Positions 45,466 to 55,387 are shown, counted from the first letter of the stretch. The stretch is 64,000 bases of DNA from JBBRVW01 sp038246545 (GCA_038246545.1 JBBRVW010000014.1:1-64000); one strand, 5' to 3'. Numbers and translations: made by a program. Notes: generated by a model from the sequence alone, not told the origin.

Positions 45466-46379
45466 GCCGGCACCGGCGCCCGGACCGCGACCTCGACGAC
45501 GCCGTCCCGCTCGAGCAGGGGGACCGGGTCGAGGTGTCGCTCCGGCTGGTCGAGGTCGGCCCCGGCCCGGCGGACGTCGAAGTGCGCGCCGCAGCCGCGG
45601 CAGGTGAGAACCGCGCTGCCGGGGGTGACCGGCGCTCGCTGGAGGCCGGCGTCCGCGAGGCTGGCGCCGCACCCCGCGCAGGAGTCCCGGTAGGCGTAGA
45701 CCCCCGAGAGCAGCCGAAGCAGCACCAGGTCGGTGCCGTCGACGGAGGACCGGACGAGGCCACCGACGGGCAGGTCGTCGAGCCGGGCGGCCGCGGTCCA
45801 GTGCACCCCGCCGGCCGCCGCCGGCGCCTGCTCCTCGGCGCGGAGGAGGGCGGAGAGCGAGTCGACCGGTATCAGGCCGGCCGGGGCCGGCGTCTTCTCC
45901 TGGACCTCGATGGCGACGATCTCCGGAGCCGCAGCGCGCACGGCCTCGTCGACCGCGAGCTCGAGGGTGACGGCGGAGGACGCGCAGCCGTCGCAGCTGC
46001 CGAGCAGCTCGAGCCGGACGACCCCCTCGTCGGTCACCTCGAGCAGCCGGACGTCGCCGCCGTGCGAGCCGAGGTAGGGGCGGACGTCGTCCAGTGCCCG
46101 CTGGACGCGGTCCTCGACGCCGTAGGGGTGCAGGCCGTGGATCAGGAGCAGGCTGGACACCAGGTGGTCGTCGGCCAGGGCCGCGAGCAGGGTGTCGTCG
46201 AGCGCTCCGGCGTCGTGGGCCAGTTCGAGAACGCGCTCCAGCCCGGCGCCGTAGAGGTCGACGACGAGCCGGAGCAGCTCCTCAGCCCGCTCGCGGGCGA
46301 CCGGTCCGCCGACGGCGCTCGCCTCGAGGAGTGCCTCGATGCGCTCGCCGACGGCGCCCGGGTCGGGAGTGGCAGTCAC
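45462..46379 (-). CDS. NifU-like/Rieske-like fusion protein
   Basis: A 305-residue protein coded directly after the large subunit. Residues about 90-165 form a NifU C-terminal-type domain (VRPYLGSHGGDVRLLEVTDE, with GSCDGCASSAV giving Cys129/Cys132), a known Fe-S scaffold or carrier. Residues about 190-300 look like a Rieske fold (RDSCAGCGASLADAG and LTCRGCGAHFDV). The usual Cys-X-His pairs are replaced by Cys-X2-Cys (Cys234/237, 260/263), so a canonical Rieske cluster is unlikely as drawn. An electron acceptor or cluster-delivery role for the hydrogenase is inferred. GTG start at 46379 overlaps the hhyL stop. Confidence 0.85.
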   Translation of the reverse strand: MTATPDPGAVGERIEALLEASAVGGPVARERAEELLRLVVDLYGAGLERVLELAHDAGALDDTLLAALADDHLVSSLLLIHGLHPYGVEDRVQRALDDVRPYLGSHGGDVRLLEVTDEGVVRLELLGSCDGCASSAVTLELAVDEAVRAAAPEIVAIEVQEKTPAPAGLIPVDSLSALLRAEEQAPAAAGGVHWTAAARLDDLPVGGLVRSSVDGTDLVLLRLLSGVYAYRDSCAGCGASLADAGLQRAPVTPGSAVLTCRGCGAHFDVRRAGADLDQPERHLDPVPLLERDGVVEVAVRAPVPA

Positions 46380-48172
46380 TCCTCCGCCGAGACCGCGGCC
46401 GTCGGCGAGTGGACCTTCTTCAGGGTCTTGCCCTCGCCGAGGTACATGTGCACGCCGCACGGCAGGCAGGGATCGAAGCTGCGGACCGTCCGCATGATGT
46501 CGATGCCCTTGAAGTTGTCCCGGGTGTTCTCCTCGAACAACGGCTGGTCCTGCACCGCGTCCTCGTAGGGCCCGGGGGTGCCGTAGACGTCCCGCGGGTT
46601 CGCGTTCCACGGCGTCGGCGGGTAGGGGTGGTAGTTGGCGATCTTGCCGTCCTTGATGACCATGTGGTGCGAGAGGACGCCGCGGACCGCCTCGGTGAAG
46701 CCGCAGCCGATCGCCTCGTCGGGGACCTCGAACGGCTCCCAGGTCTTGGTGCGGCCGGCGCGGATCTCGACCAGCGCCATCTCGGCGAAATGCAGCGCGG
46801 CCGCGGCGGCGTAGGCCTGGAAGTAGGTGCGGGCCCGGTTGCGCTCGATCGTGTTGCTCCACTGAGGGATCTTCCACTCGAAGGACACCGGTCCCTTGAG
46901 TGCGGTCTTCGGGAGGTTGATCTGGACGCTGGTGCCGGTCGACTTCACGTAGCCGATGTCGACGAGCCCGGCGAGGGCGGTCGACCAGAGGCGGGCGAGC
47001 GGGCCGCCGCCGGTGTCCAGCGCCAGGTGGTCCTTGCCGTCGAACCAGCGTGGCGACATGACCCAGCTGTACTTGTCGTCGAGGTCGCGCTTCTGCGGCT
47101 TCGGGTTGGTGTGCTGGTTCCAGGGGTGGCGGCGGTCGACGGGGTTGCCGAGGGGGTCCTTGGTGACGAACATCTCCTGGTCGGTCCAGTCGTCGTAGTA
47201 CGAGCTGCCGAGCAGGATCCGGATGCCGAGGTTGATGTCGACCAGGCTGTGCGTGACCAGCTTGCCGTCGACGACGACACCGGGGGTCACGAACATCTTG
47301 TTGCCCCAGTTCTCCATGTCCTTGTAGGCGAAGTTGCAGTGGTCGGGGTCCTGGAACGAGCCCCAGCAGCCCAACAGGGTGCGGCGCAGGCCGACCTGCT
47401 CGTAGCCCGGGAGCGCCTCGTAGAAGAAGTCGAAGAGGTCGTCGTGCATCGGCACGACCTTCTTCATGAACTCGACGTAGCGCATCAGCCGGGTGATGTA
47501 GTCGGTCATCAGCTGGATGGTCGCGACCGTGCCGACGCCGCCGGGGTAGAGCGTCGACGGGTGGACGTGCCGGCCCTCCATCAGGCAGAACATCTCGCGG
47601 GTCCACCGGCTGACCTGCAGGGCTTCGCGGTAGAACTCGCCGGTGAACGGGTTGAGCGCCCGCATGATGTCGGCGATGGTCTTGTAGCCGTGCGCGTCCT
47701 CGTGCGGGGACCGGGTGTTCTCGGCCTTGGCGAGCACGCCGGGGTTGGTCTCCTTCACCATCCGCTCGCAGTAGTCGACCCCGACCAGGTTCTCCTGGAA
47801 GATGTTGTGGTCGAACATGTACTCGGCGGCCTCGCCGAGGTTGACGATCCACTCGGCCAGCGGCGGCGGCTTCACGCCGTACGCCATGTTCTGCGCGTAG
47901 CAGGAGCAGGTGGCGTGGTTGTCGCCGCAGATGCCGCAGATGCGGCTGGTGATGAAGTGCGCGTCGCGCGGGTCCTTGCCCTTCATGAACAGGCTGTAGC
48001 CGCGGAAGATCGACGATGTGCTGTGGCACTCGGCGACCGTCATGTTGGCGAAGTCGATCTTCGTGTAGATCCCGAGGCTGCCGACGATCCGGGTGATCGG
48101 GTCCCATGCCATCTCGACGAGCTCGCGGTCCTTCGACGACGGGCTGTCGGTGCGTGCCGCTGTGGTGGTCAC
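46376..48172 (-). CDS. hhyL: [NiFe]-hydrogenase large subunit, group 1h type
   Basis: The catalytic subunit that oxidises H2 at the NiFe(CN)2CO site. Its 598 residues hold the N-terminal ligand motif RICGICGDNHATCS (77-90) and the C-terminal DPCLPCGVH (567-575). A 23-residue tail after His575 is the expected cut-off peptide for the operon's protease. These motif versions match the actinobacterial high-affinity (group 1h, formerly group 5) enzymes that scavenge atmospheric hydrogen. Subgroup assignment is by pattern only. It overlaps the NifU/Rieske gene by four bases and follows hhyS by four bases. Confidence 0.93.
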   Translation of the reverse strand: MTTTAARTDSPSSKDRELVEMAWDPITRIVGSLGIYTKIDFANMTVAECHSTSSIFRGYSLFMKGKDPRDAHFITSRICGICGDNHATCSCYAQNMAYGVKPPPLAEWIVNLGEAAEYMFDHNIFQENLVGVDYCERMVKETNPGVLAKAENTRSPHEDAHGYKTIADIMRALNPFTGEFYREALQVSRWTREMFCLMEGRHVHPSTLYPGGVGTVATIQLMTDYITRLMRYVEFMKKVVPMHDDLFDFFYEALPGYEQVGLRRTLLGCWGSFQDPDHCNFAYKDMENWGNKMFVTPGVVVDGKLVTHSLVDINLGIRILLGSSYYDDWTDQEMFVTKDPLGNPVDRRHPWNQHTNPKPQKRDLDDKYSWVMSPRWFDGKDHLALDTGGGPLARLWSTALAGLVDIGYVKSTGTSVQINLPKTALKGPVSFEWKIPQWSNTIERNRARTYFQAYAAAAALHFAEMALVEIRAGRTKTWEPFEVPDEAIGCGFTEAVRGVLSHHMVIKDGKIANYHPYPPTPWNANPRDVYGTPGPYEDAVQDQPLFEENTRDNFKGIDIMRTVRSFDPCLPCGVHMYLGEGKTLKKVHSPTAAVSAEE

Positions 48173-48176
48173 CGGG

Positions 48177-49232
<1,056 letters not shown>

Positions 49233-49318
49233 GGACAGCCTCCCGTTGGGGACCTGCGCGTGGAGGTCCCGTCACGCCGTAGACGGCCAGCTGTGCAGGT
49301 CTGTGCGGCGCAAGGAAC

Positions 49319-49348
49319 GTCCTACGCCCGGCTGTGATCGTTTGTCAA
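49319..49348 (-). promoter_or_regulatory. Likely promoter of the hydrogenase operon
   Basis: On the minus strand a perfect TTGACA (49348-49343) is followed after 17-18 bp by GTAGGAC, a weak -10 (TAGGAC). The start codon is about 87 bp downstream. It is the only strong promoter-like site before the 15-gene operon and lies between it and the terminator of the next operon. Confidence 0.5.
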
Positions 49349-49379
49349 TGACCGGCAACGAATCAGTAGCAATCGGGTA

Positions 49380-49404
49380 CGCCGGGTCACCTGGTGGCCC
49401 GGCG
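49380..49404 (-). terminator. Hairpin after ABC operon, before hydrogenase promoter
   Basis: CGCCGGGTCA and TGGCCCGGCG pair with one wobble over a 5-nt loop, 49 bases past the ABC permease stop. It would end the rsb/ABC transcript and insulate the hydrogenase operon. Confidence 0.55.
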
Positions 49405-49452
49405 GACCTCCTCGTGGAACCGCTTGCCGACGCCCGTGGTCACGGGTGAGGT

Positions 49453-50187
49453 CTACTCGGCGGACGTGAGCCGGATCGACCGCAGCCGGTACCCGGCGAG
49501 CCAGGTGCCACCGACCACGACCACCAGGAGCATGACCACGGAGATCTGCGGCCGGACCGCGGCGGTGATGCCCAGCCGCTCGGCGTCGCCGCCGACGACG
49601 GCGCGGGTCACGGCGAGCGCCCACTGCTGGATGCTGATGCCCTGCGCGCCGAGCACGAGCCCGCCGATGGCGGTCTCCCACACCAGCGTGTAGATCAGCC
49701 CGATGACGACGGCGTTGCGGTTGAGCACGGACAGCAGCAGGAACAGCGCGCAGTACGCCGCGCCGCCGGCGAACGCTCCGAGCCCGTACGCGAGCGCGAG
49801 GCCGTCGCGGCCACCGACGAGGATCCACCCGGAGACCAGCACGGGCAGGGCGCCGAACACCGTGGTGACGGCGACCGCGACCAGCAGCTTGGTCACGACG
49901 ATGGCGTGCCGGCTAATCGGCTTGCTCAGCAGGTAGACGATCGAGCCGTCGTCGATCTCGCCGCCGAGGGCCCCGGTGCCGGCGAGCAACGAGAGCAGCG
50001 GGACGACGGTCGCGATCGCGAACGTACCGAGTAGCCCGACGGCGACGTCGGCGCGCGAGGACTCCTCGACCGCGAGCCGCAGGACGATCGACAGGGCCAG
50101 CAGCACCCCCGGCAGCACGAGCAGCAGCAGGGCGCGCCGGCGTCCGAGCAGGGTGCGCGCGGTGAGCATCGCGATCGTGGTGTTCAT
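49453..50187 (-). CDS. ABC-2 type transporter permease
   Basis: A 244-residue integral membrane protein with about six helices (for example LLLLVLPGVLLALSIVLRL, AIATVVPLLSLLAGTGALGG). The ABC-2 pattern GGEIDDGSIVYLLSKPISRH links the helices. It works with the ATPase immediately upstream (they overlap by four bases). Cargo unknown. It is the last gene of a four-gene ABC set. Confidence 0.85.
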   Translation of the reverse strand: MNTTIAMLTARTLLGRRRALLLLVLPGVLLALSIVLRLAVEESSRADVAVGLLGTFAIATVVPLLSLLAGTGALGGEIDDGSIVYLLSKPISRHAIVVTKLLVAVAVTTVFGALPVLVSGWILVGGRDGLALAYGLGAFAGGAAYCALFLLLSVLNRNAVVIGLIYTLVWETAIGGLVLGAQGISIQQWALAVTRAVVGGDAERLGITAAVRPQISVVMLLVVVVGGTWLAGYRLRSIRLTSAE

Positions 50188-51092
50188 CGCGCCACCAGGT
50201 AGGCGAAGACGCTCTCCAACGACTCGTCCGACGGCGACACGTCCAACAGCCGGATGCCGTGCCGCCGGGCCAGCTGGGGGAGCACGTGCACGAACCGCCC
50301 GTAGTCGCTCGACTGCACCCGCAGGGTCTCGCCCAGATCGACCGACGATGCGCAGCCGTCGGCGATGACGGCCGCGGCGAGTGCCCGGTCGTCGCTGGAC
50401 GAGACGGAGAACCGGTGCGGTCGCTCGGTCATCAGCCGCCGGATCTCGCGGAAGTCGCCGGACGCTGCGTGCCTGCCCGCGACCATCACCTCGATGGTGC
50501 CCGCGATCTCCTCGACCTCCTCGAGGATGTGCGAGCTGAACAGCACCGTGCGGCCCTCTGCCCCGAGCTGGTGAAGCAGTGCCATGAGGTGTAGTCGCTG
50601 CCGCGGATCCATGCCGTTGAACGGCTCGTCCAGCAGCAGGACGGCAGGGTCGTGCACGAGGGCGGAGGCCATCTTCACCCGCTGCTTCATGCCCTTGGAG
50701 TACGTGCCGATCTCGCGGTCCGACGCGTCGGTCATCTCGACCAGGTCGAGTGCCCGCCGGGCCGCGGCAGCCGGGTCGGGGAGCCGCTGCAGACGCGCGT
50801 TCGCGACGACGAACGCCCAGCCGGACACGACGTCGTAGGCGGCCTCGGTCTCCGGGACGATGCCGATCTGCCGGTAGACCGCCTCGCGCTGCCACACCGG
50901 CTCGCCGTCGAGCAGGACCGAGCCGGCCGAGGGCGGCAGGAAGCCGCCCATCATCGAGATGAGCGTCGACTTGCCGGCGCCGTTCGGCCCGAGCAGTCCG
51001 GTGACGCCCGGCCCGATCGTCATCGACACGTCGTTGACGGCGACCACGTCGCCGTACCAGCGGGAGACCGAGCCGAGCACGACGGTGCTCAC
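50184..51092 (-). CDS. ABC transporter ATP-binding protein
   Basis: A 302-residue ABC ATPase with Walker A LLGPNGAGKST, a signature-like YSKGMKQR and Walker B AVLLLDEPFNGMDP, then SSHILEEVEEI. The C-terminal extension (about residues 215-302) is of the type found in drug or lipid exporters. The signature motif starts Tyr-Ser-Lys-Gly rather than LSGG, a common variant. GTG start 51092 overlaps the upstream permease stop. Confidence 0.88.
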   Translation of the reverse strand: MSTVVLGSVSRWYGDVVAVNDVSMTIGPGVTGLLGPNGAGKSTLISMMGGFLPPSAGSVLLDGEPVWQREAVYRQIGIVPETEAAYDVVSGWAFVVANARLQRLPDPAAAARRALDLVEMTDASDREIGTYSKGMKQRVKMASALVHDPAVLLLDEPFNGMDPRQRLHLMALLHQLGAEGRTVLFSSHILEEVEEIAGTIEVMVAGRHAASGDFREIRRLMTERPHRFSVSSSDDRALAAAVIADGCASSVDLGETLRVQSSDYGRFVHVLPQLARRHGIRLLDVSPSDESLESVFAYLVAR

Positions 51093-51976
51093 GAGGCGGT
51101 CACCCGGCGGTAGCGCCGCACCAGCAGCAGATAGCAGGCGGCGACGAACGCGACGACCACGAGCGCGAAGACCGGCCCGCCGGCGGTGCCGGGCGGACCG
51201 ATCACGGTCGACGACTCGGCGCCGAGTGCCCACACCTGCACGCCGTCGACCAGCGGGTAGGGCGCGACCAGGCCGCTCCAGCCGGCGAGCACCGGGTGGC
51301 CCTGGTCCTGGGAGACGCCCTGCGCGATCGCCGAGACCCCGCCCAGCACGAGGATGACCGCGACGATGGCGGCCACCCCGATGCCCCGGCGCGGCGTCCA
51401 GGCCGCGACGAGCAGCCCCAGCGACGCGAGCACAACGGCGAGGACCACCGCGCCGGCCAGGCCGGCGAGCAGGTCCCGGGTGTTGTGCCAGAAGGGCAGG
51501 CCGCCGAGCACGGCCCCTCCGTAGAGGACGAGCAGCGGTGCTGCCATCAGGACGAAGACCGCCGCCGACATCGCCGCCAGCTTGGCCCGCACGTAGGATC
51601 GCCGTGACAGCGGCCGGGAGAAGTACAGCTCGACCACCCGGAACCGCAGGTCGCGCGACACGCTCTGCGGTGCCTGCGCCGCGACGAAGACCGTCGACAC
51701 GACGCCGAGGCGGATCGCGTAGGAGGTGTACGCCAAGGGCAGCTCGTCGGCTCCGCTGATGACGACGATGGCCGACACGATCAGCGCCGGGACCACCATG
51801 ACCGCGAGCAGCAGGACGGGCATCACCTTGGACCTGGTGCTGCGCCCGAGACCGAAGGCGCCGCGCAGGCTGGCGACGGCCAGCGAGCGCTCGATGTACG
51901 GCGGCCCGAGTCGCGGTCCGTCGTAGTTGCGGTAGCCGATGTCGTGGATGGCTCCGGTCTCGCGCGGGACAGTCAC
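51089..51976 (-). CDS. ABC-2 type transporter permease
   Basis: A 295-residue membrane protein with six or so helices (VMPVLLLAVMVVPALIVSAI, AGLAGAVVLAVVLASLGLLV). The cytosolic N-terminus IHDIGYRNYDGPRLG is a signature of a particular actinobacterial ABC-2 permease group. It pairs with the ATPase upstream (four-base overlap). Substrate unknown. Confidence 0.85.
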   Translation of the reverse strand: MTVPRETGAIHDIGYRNYDGPRLGPPYIERSLAVASLRGAFGLGRSTRSKVMPVLLLAVMVVPALIVSAIVVISGADELPLAYTSYAIRLGVVSTVFVAAQAPQSVSRDLRFRVVELYFSRPLSRRSYVRAKLAAMSAAVFVLMAAPLLVLYGGAVLGGLPFWHNTRDLLAGLAGAVVLAVVLASLGLLVAAWTPRRGIGVAAIVAVILVLGGVSAIAQGVSQDQGHPVLAGWSGLVAPYPLVDGVQVWALGAESSTVIGPPGTAGGPVFALVVVAFVAACYLLLVRRYRRVTAS

Positions 51977-52881
51977 GAGGCCGCCTCGTCGCGGAACATG
52001 TCGAGCATGTGCTGCCGGCCCTGCTGCAGCCGGACCAGGCCGACCCCGAGCTCGGCGATCACGTCGCGCACCGTGTCGTACGTCGACTCGTCGACCAGCG
52101 CGACCTGGAGGAGCTCGCCGGAGCGCCGGACCGTGAGCCCGGCGGCGGCGAAGGCGGCCTCGGCATCGGCGCCGCGGTCGCTCACCTCGACCGTGAGGTT
52201 CTGCGTCAGTGCGGTCACGGCCGAGGTGGCCGCGGCGCGCATCAACCGGCCGCCGTCGATCACGACGACGTGGTCGCACACCCGCTCCAGCTCGCCCATC
52301 AGGTGCGAGGTCACGACGACCGATATGCCGAACACCGTGCCGATCCTGCGGATGAGGGCGAGCATCTCGTCGCGACCCGCAGGGTCCAGGCCGTTGGTCG
52401 GCTCGTCGAGTAGCACCAGCCTCGGGTCGTGCGCGAGGGCCTGGGCGAGCTTCACGCGTTGCTTCATGCCGGTCGAGTAGCCGCCGATCGGCCGGTAGCG
52501 CTCCTCGAAGAGGCCGACGTGACGGAGGGTGTCTGCCGCGCGCTCGCGGGCGGCTGTGGTGGGCAGTCCCGACATCCGGCCGAGGTGCACGACCAGCTCG
52601 GTCGCTGTCACGTCCGGCGGCAGGCAGTCGTGCTCCGGCATGTAGCCGACCAGCTCGCGGATCCGGGTCCCCTCGGTGGCGACGTCGAGGTCCAGGACCT
52701 TGGCCGTCCCGGACGTCGCGGGTGCCAGCCCGAGCAGGATCTTGATCAGCGTGGACTTGCCCGCGCCGTTCGCGCCGACCAGCCCCGTGACGCCCGGCGG
52801 GAACTCGACGGAGAGGTCGACCAGGGCCGTCACGCGCGAGCCGAACCGCTTCGTCAGCCCGGTGGTGACGATCATCGACAT
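51973..52881 (-). CDS. ABC transporter ATP-binding protein
   Basis: A 302-residue ABC ATPase with Walker A LVGANGAGKST, signature-like YSTGMKQR and Walker B LVLLDEPTNGLDP, then TSHLMGELERV. It leads two ATPase/permease pairs that probably form one or two exporters. It starts 9 bp after the rsbP stop, on the same strand, so it may be co-transcribed with the stress-signalling genes. ATG 52881, or an in-frame ATG two codons later. Confidence 0.88.
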   Translation of the reverse strand: MSMIVTTGLTKRFGSRVTALVDLSVEFPPGVTGLVGANGAGKSTLIKILLGLAPATSGTAKVLDLDVATEGTRIRELVGYMPEHDCLPPDVTATELVVHLGRMSGLPTTAARERAADTLRHVGLFEERYRPIGGYSTGMKQRVKLAQALAHDPRLVLLDEPTNGLDPAGRDEMLALIRRIGTVFGISVVVTSHLMGELERVCDHVVVIDGGRLMRAAATSAVTALTQNLTVEVSDRGADAEAAFAAAGLTVRRSGELLQVALVDESTYDTVRDVIAELGVGLVRLQQGRQHMLDMFRDEAAS

Positions 52882-52890
52882 CGCGTCAGC

Positions 52891-54564
52891 CTAGGCCGTG
52901 CGCGCCGGGGCGCTCGCACTCAGGCCGCCCACGTGCCCCGGCCAGCCGATGACGAGCAGGCAGACGTCGTCGCCCGTCGGTCCGGACCCGAGGACGGCGT
53001 CGGCGATGACCTCGGCGACGCCGGCGACCGCGCGTTCCGCGTGCTGCTCGAGGACGCTGCCGAGCGCGTCGATGCACTCGTCCAAGGGAGCGTCACGGCG
53101 CTCCACCAGCCCGTCGCTGTAGAGGGCGAGCCGGCTTCCCGGCCGCAGGACCGTGTCGGCCTGCGTGCGCCGGTGGATCCCGAATTGTGCGCCGAGTGGG
53201 GTGGAGCGGCCGCCCCAGAGTGGCGTCGTGCTGCGACCGGGTGTCACGACGAGGGGTGGCGGGTGGCCGGCACAGGCGTAGACGAGCGATCCGTCGCGCA
53301 GGTCCAGCTCGGCGTAGGCCAGGGTCGCCGTCTGCGCAGCCGGGACGTCCTCGACGAAGTCGTCCAGCCGCTGCAGCAGCAGGGCCGGCCCGGAGTCGAC
53401 GGTCGCGAGTGCCCGGACGGCGCTGCGCAGCTGTCCCATGGCGGCTGCCGCGTGCAGCCCGCGCCCGACGACGTCGCCGACCACCAGGGCGACCCGGTCG
53501 GCGTCGACGGCGAACGCGTCGAACCAGTCGCCGCCGACCTGCATCGCGTCGACGGCGGGCCGGTAGCAGGCGGAGACCTCGAGCCGGGGGTCGGCCGGTA
53601 GCCCGGTCGGCAGCATGCTCGCCTGCAGCGTCGTCGCAACCCGGGCCTGCTGGTCGCTGAGCCGGGCCCGGTCCAGCGCCTGCCCGGCCTGGCTCCCCAG
53701 CGTCGCGAGCAGCCGCAGGTGGTCCGGCGCCGTCCCGGTGTCCGGTACGACCAGGCCGAGCGCACCGAGCGTCCGGTCGCCGGCGACGAGCGGGGCCAGG
53801 AGCAGCCGGCCGTCGTCGACGCCGAGTCGGGCGCGGGCGGCATCCTCGCCGGTACCGCCGTCACCGGTGACGATTTGGCCGTCGCGCAGGGCGTCGGCGC
53901 CCGGCAGCTCGTCCAGGGCGTGGTCTTCCCCCGGACCGGTCCAGGTCCACCCCGTTGCACCGGATCCCGGCAGCCACACCCCGCTGACGCGGGCGCCGAG
54001 GACCTCGGGGCCGGCGGAGGCCATCACCCGGCACACGTCGTCGACCGACGAGGCGGCGGCCAGCGCCGCCACCACGGTCTCCAGACCGGTCACCCAGGCG
54101 GTGGCCTGCTCGGCCCGGTGGCGGGCGGCCAGCAGCTCCCGCTCGTACTCCTTGCGGTCGCTCGCGTCGAACACCGAGGTCCGCACGCCGAGCACGGTGC
54201 CGTCCTCGCCGACGAGCTGGCGAGCGTTGAGCAGGACGGGCAGCAGGGTGCCGTCGGCCCGCACGACGTCCATGGCGATCGCACGGACGGAGCCCTGCAT
54301 CCGCAGGAGCGGGGCGTAGTGGGTCTCGTGGTAGATCCGGCTGCCTGCGCTGAGCACGTCACGCAGCCGCCGTCGGTCGACCAGCTCGTCGCGGGTGTAG
54401 CCGGTCCACGTCAGGAACGTCTGGTTCACCCTGGCCAGCCGTCCGTCGGCGTACGCCGAGAGGTAGCCGCACGGCGCGTTCTCGAAGAGGTCCTCCGCGC
54501 TGTCGTGCTGGCGGGCGGCCGACGCCGAACGTTGGTCGGTGCTCCCCTGCGGGGCGTCCGTCAC
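52891..54564 (-). CDS. rsbP: PAS-GAF-PP2C (SpoIIE) phosphatase, RsbP-like
   Basis: A 557-residue sensor phosphatase. A PAS domain (about 25-140; FENAPCGYLSAYADGRLARV, VNQTFLTWTGY) is followed by a GAF-like domain (about 165-320) and a PPM/SpoIIE catalytic domain (about 340-540). The catalytic part has QVGGDWFDAFAV, VVGDVVGRGLHAAAAMGQL, SDGLVERRDAPLDE and GDDVCLLVI. In Bacillus, RsbP dephosphorylates the anti-anti-sigma factor during energy stress and needs RsbQ. The rsbQ-like gene is next to it, 13 bp away. The extra GAF domain is absent from the Bacillus protein. Targets (anti-anti-sigma factors) are not in the window. Confidence 0.82.
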   Translation of the reverse strand: MTDAPQGSTDQRSASAARQHDSAEDLFENAPCGYLSAYADGRLARVNQTFLTWTGYTRDELVDRRRLRDVLSAGSRIYHETHYAPLLRMQGSVRAIAMDVVRADGTLLPVLLNARQLVGEDGTVLGVRTSVFDASDRKEYERELLAARHRAEQATAWVTGLETVVAALAAASSVDDVCRVMASAGPEVLGARVSGVWLPGSGATGWTWTGPGEDHALDELPGADALRDGQIVTGDGGTGEDAARARLGVDDGRLLLAPLVAGDRTLGALGLVVPDTGTAPDHLRLLATLGSQAGQALDRARLSDQQARVATTLQASMLPTGLPADPRLEVSACYRPAVDAMQVGGDWFDAFAVDADRVALVVGDVVGRGLHAAAAMGQLRSAVRALATVDSGPALLLQRLDDFVEDVPAAQTATLAYAELDLRDGSLVYACAGHPPPLVVTPGRSTTPLWGGRSTPLGAQFGIHRRTQADTVLRPGSRLALYSDGLVERRDAPLDECIDALGSVLEQHAERAVAGVAEVIADAVLGSGPTGDDVCLLVIGWPGHVGGLSASAPARTA

Positions 54565-54577
54565 GGGGCGCCCGGGA

Positions 54578-55387
54578 TCAGGCCGGCTGAGGTGCGAGGA
54601 AGGAGGAGATGGCGGCGACGGTCTCCGCGGGCGCGCTGAGGTTCGGGCAGTGGCCGGTCGCGTCCAGCATGACGAACGTGCTCCCGGCGATGTGCTCGTG
54701 GACATAACGACCAACGGTTTCCGGGGCGATGACGTCGTCGGAGCACTGCAGCACGAGGGTGGGGACCGACACGCCGGCGAGGTCGGCGCGGTTGTCGGAG
54801 GTGAAGGTGACCCGGGCGAACCGCCGGGCGATCTCGGGGTCGGTGCGGCAGAAGCTGTTGGTGAGCTCGCTGCCGAGCTCCGGCCGGTCGGGGTTGCCCA
54901 TGATGACCGGCGCCATCGCCGAGGACCAGCCGAGGTAGTTGCTGTCGAGCGACTCCAGCAGGCCGTCGATGTCGGCCTGGGTGAACCCGCCGGTGTACAT
55001 CTCGTCGTCGATGTACCGCGGGGAGGGCCCGACGAGCACCAGCCGGCCTATCCGGTCCGGCGCGCGGGCCGCGGCGAGCACGCCGATCGTCGCGCTGACC
55101 GAGTGGCCCACGAAGACGGAGTCGGTGAGGTCGAGGGCGGCGAGGATCTCGACGACGTCGTCCGCGTAGCCGCCGAGCGTCGCGTGCCGGTCGACGTCGT
55201 AGGCGGACAGCGCGGAGCCGCCGGCGCCGACGTGGTCGAACCGCACGACCCGGTGGGTCGCCTCGAACGCCGGCGCGACGTAGCGCCACATGTTCTGGTC
55301 GCAGCCGAAGCCGTGCGCGAGCACGAGGGCCGGGCCGTCGGGGACACCGGACACGGTCACGTTGTTGCGCTGCAGGACGTCCACCAC
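54578..55387 (-). CDS. rsbQ: RsbQ-like alpha/beta hydrolase
   Basis: A 269-residue alpha/beta hydrolase strongly resembling the energy-stress regulator RsbQ. The nucleophile is Ser96 in FVGHSVSATIG. The acid residue is Asp217/218 in LVLQCSDDVIAPETVG, and the base is His246 in ATGHCPNLSAP. Family-specific stretches VLVGPSPRYIDDEMYTGGF and SFCRTDPEIARRFAR support it. RsbQ is thought to supply a small molecule sensed by the PAS domain of RsbP. Gene order rsbQ-rsbP is as in Bacillus. The same fold also includes strigolactone/karrikin-type receptors, so an unrelated ligand is possible. Confidence 0.85.
   Translation of the reverse strand: MVDVLQRNNVTVSGVPDGPALVLAHGFGCDQNMWRYVAPAFEATHRVVRFDHVGAGGSALSAYDVDRHATLGGYADDVVEILAALDLTDSVFVGHSVSATIGVLAAARAPDRIGRLVLVGPSPRYIDDEMYTGGFTQADIDGLLESLDSNYLGWSSAMAPVIMGNPDRPELGSELTNSFCRTDPEIARRFARVTFTSDNRADLAGVSVPTLVLQCSDDVIAPETVGRYVHEHIAGSTFVMLDATGHCPNLSAPAETVAAISSFLAPQPA

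Noticed and set aside
49333..49348. CRP-like half-site (TGTGATCG...) over the hydrogenase -35 box
   Set aside because: Only one half fits the TGTGA-N6-TCACA pattern; not enough to call an operator.
49374..49452. Short minus-strand frame ending KRFHEEVRRATR after the ABC permease
   Set aside because: Only about 18 codons from a GTG, overlaps the putative terminator and has no ribosome-binding site.
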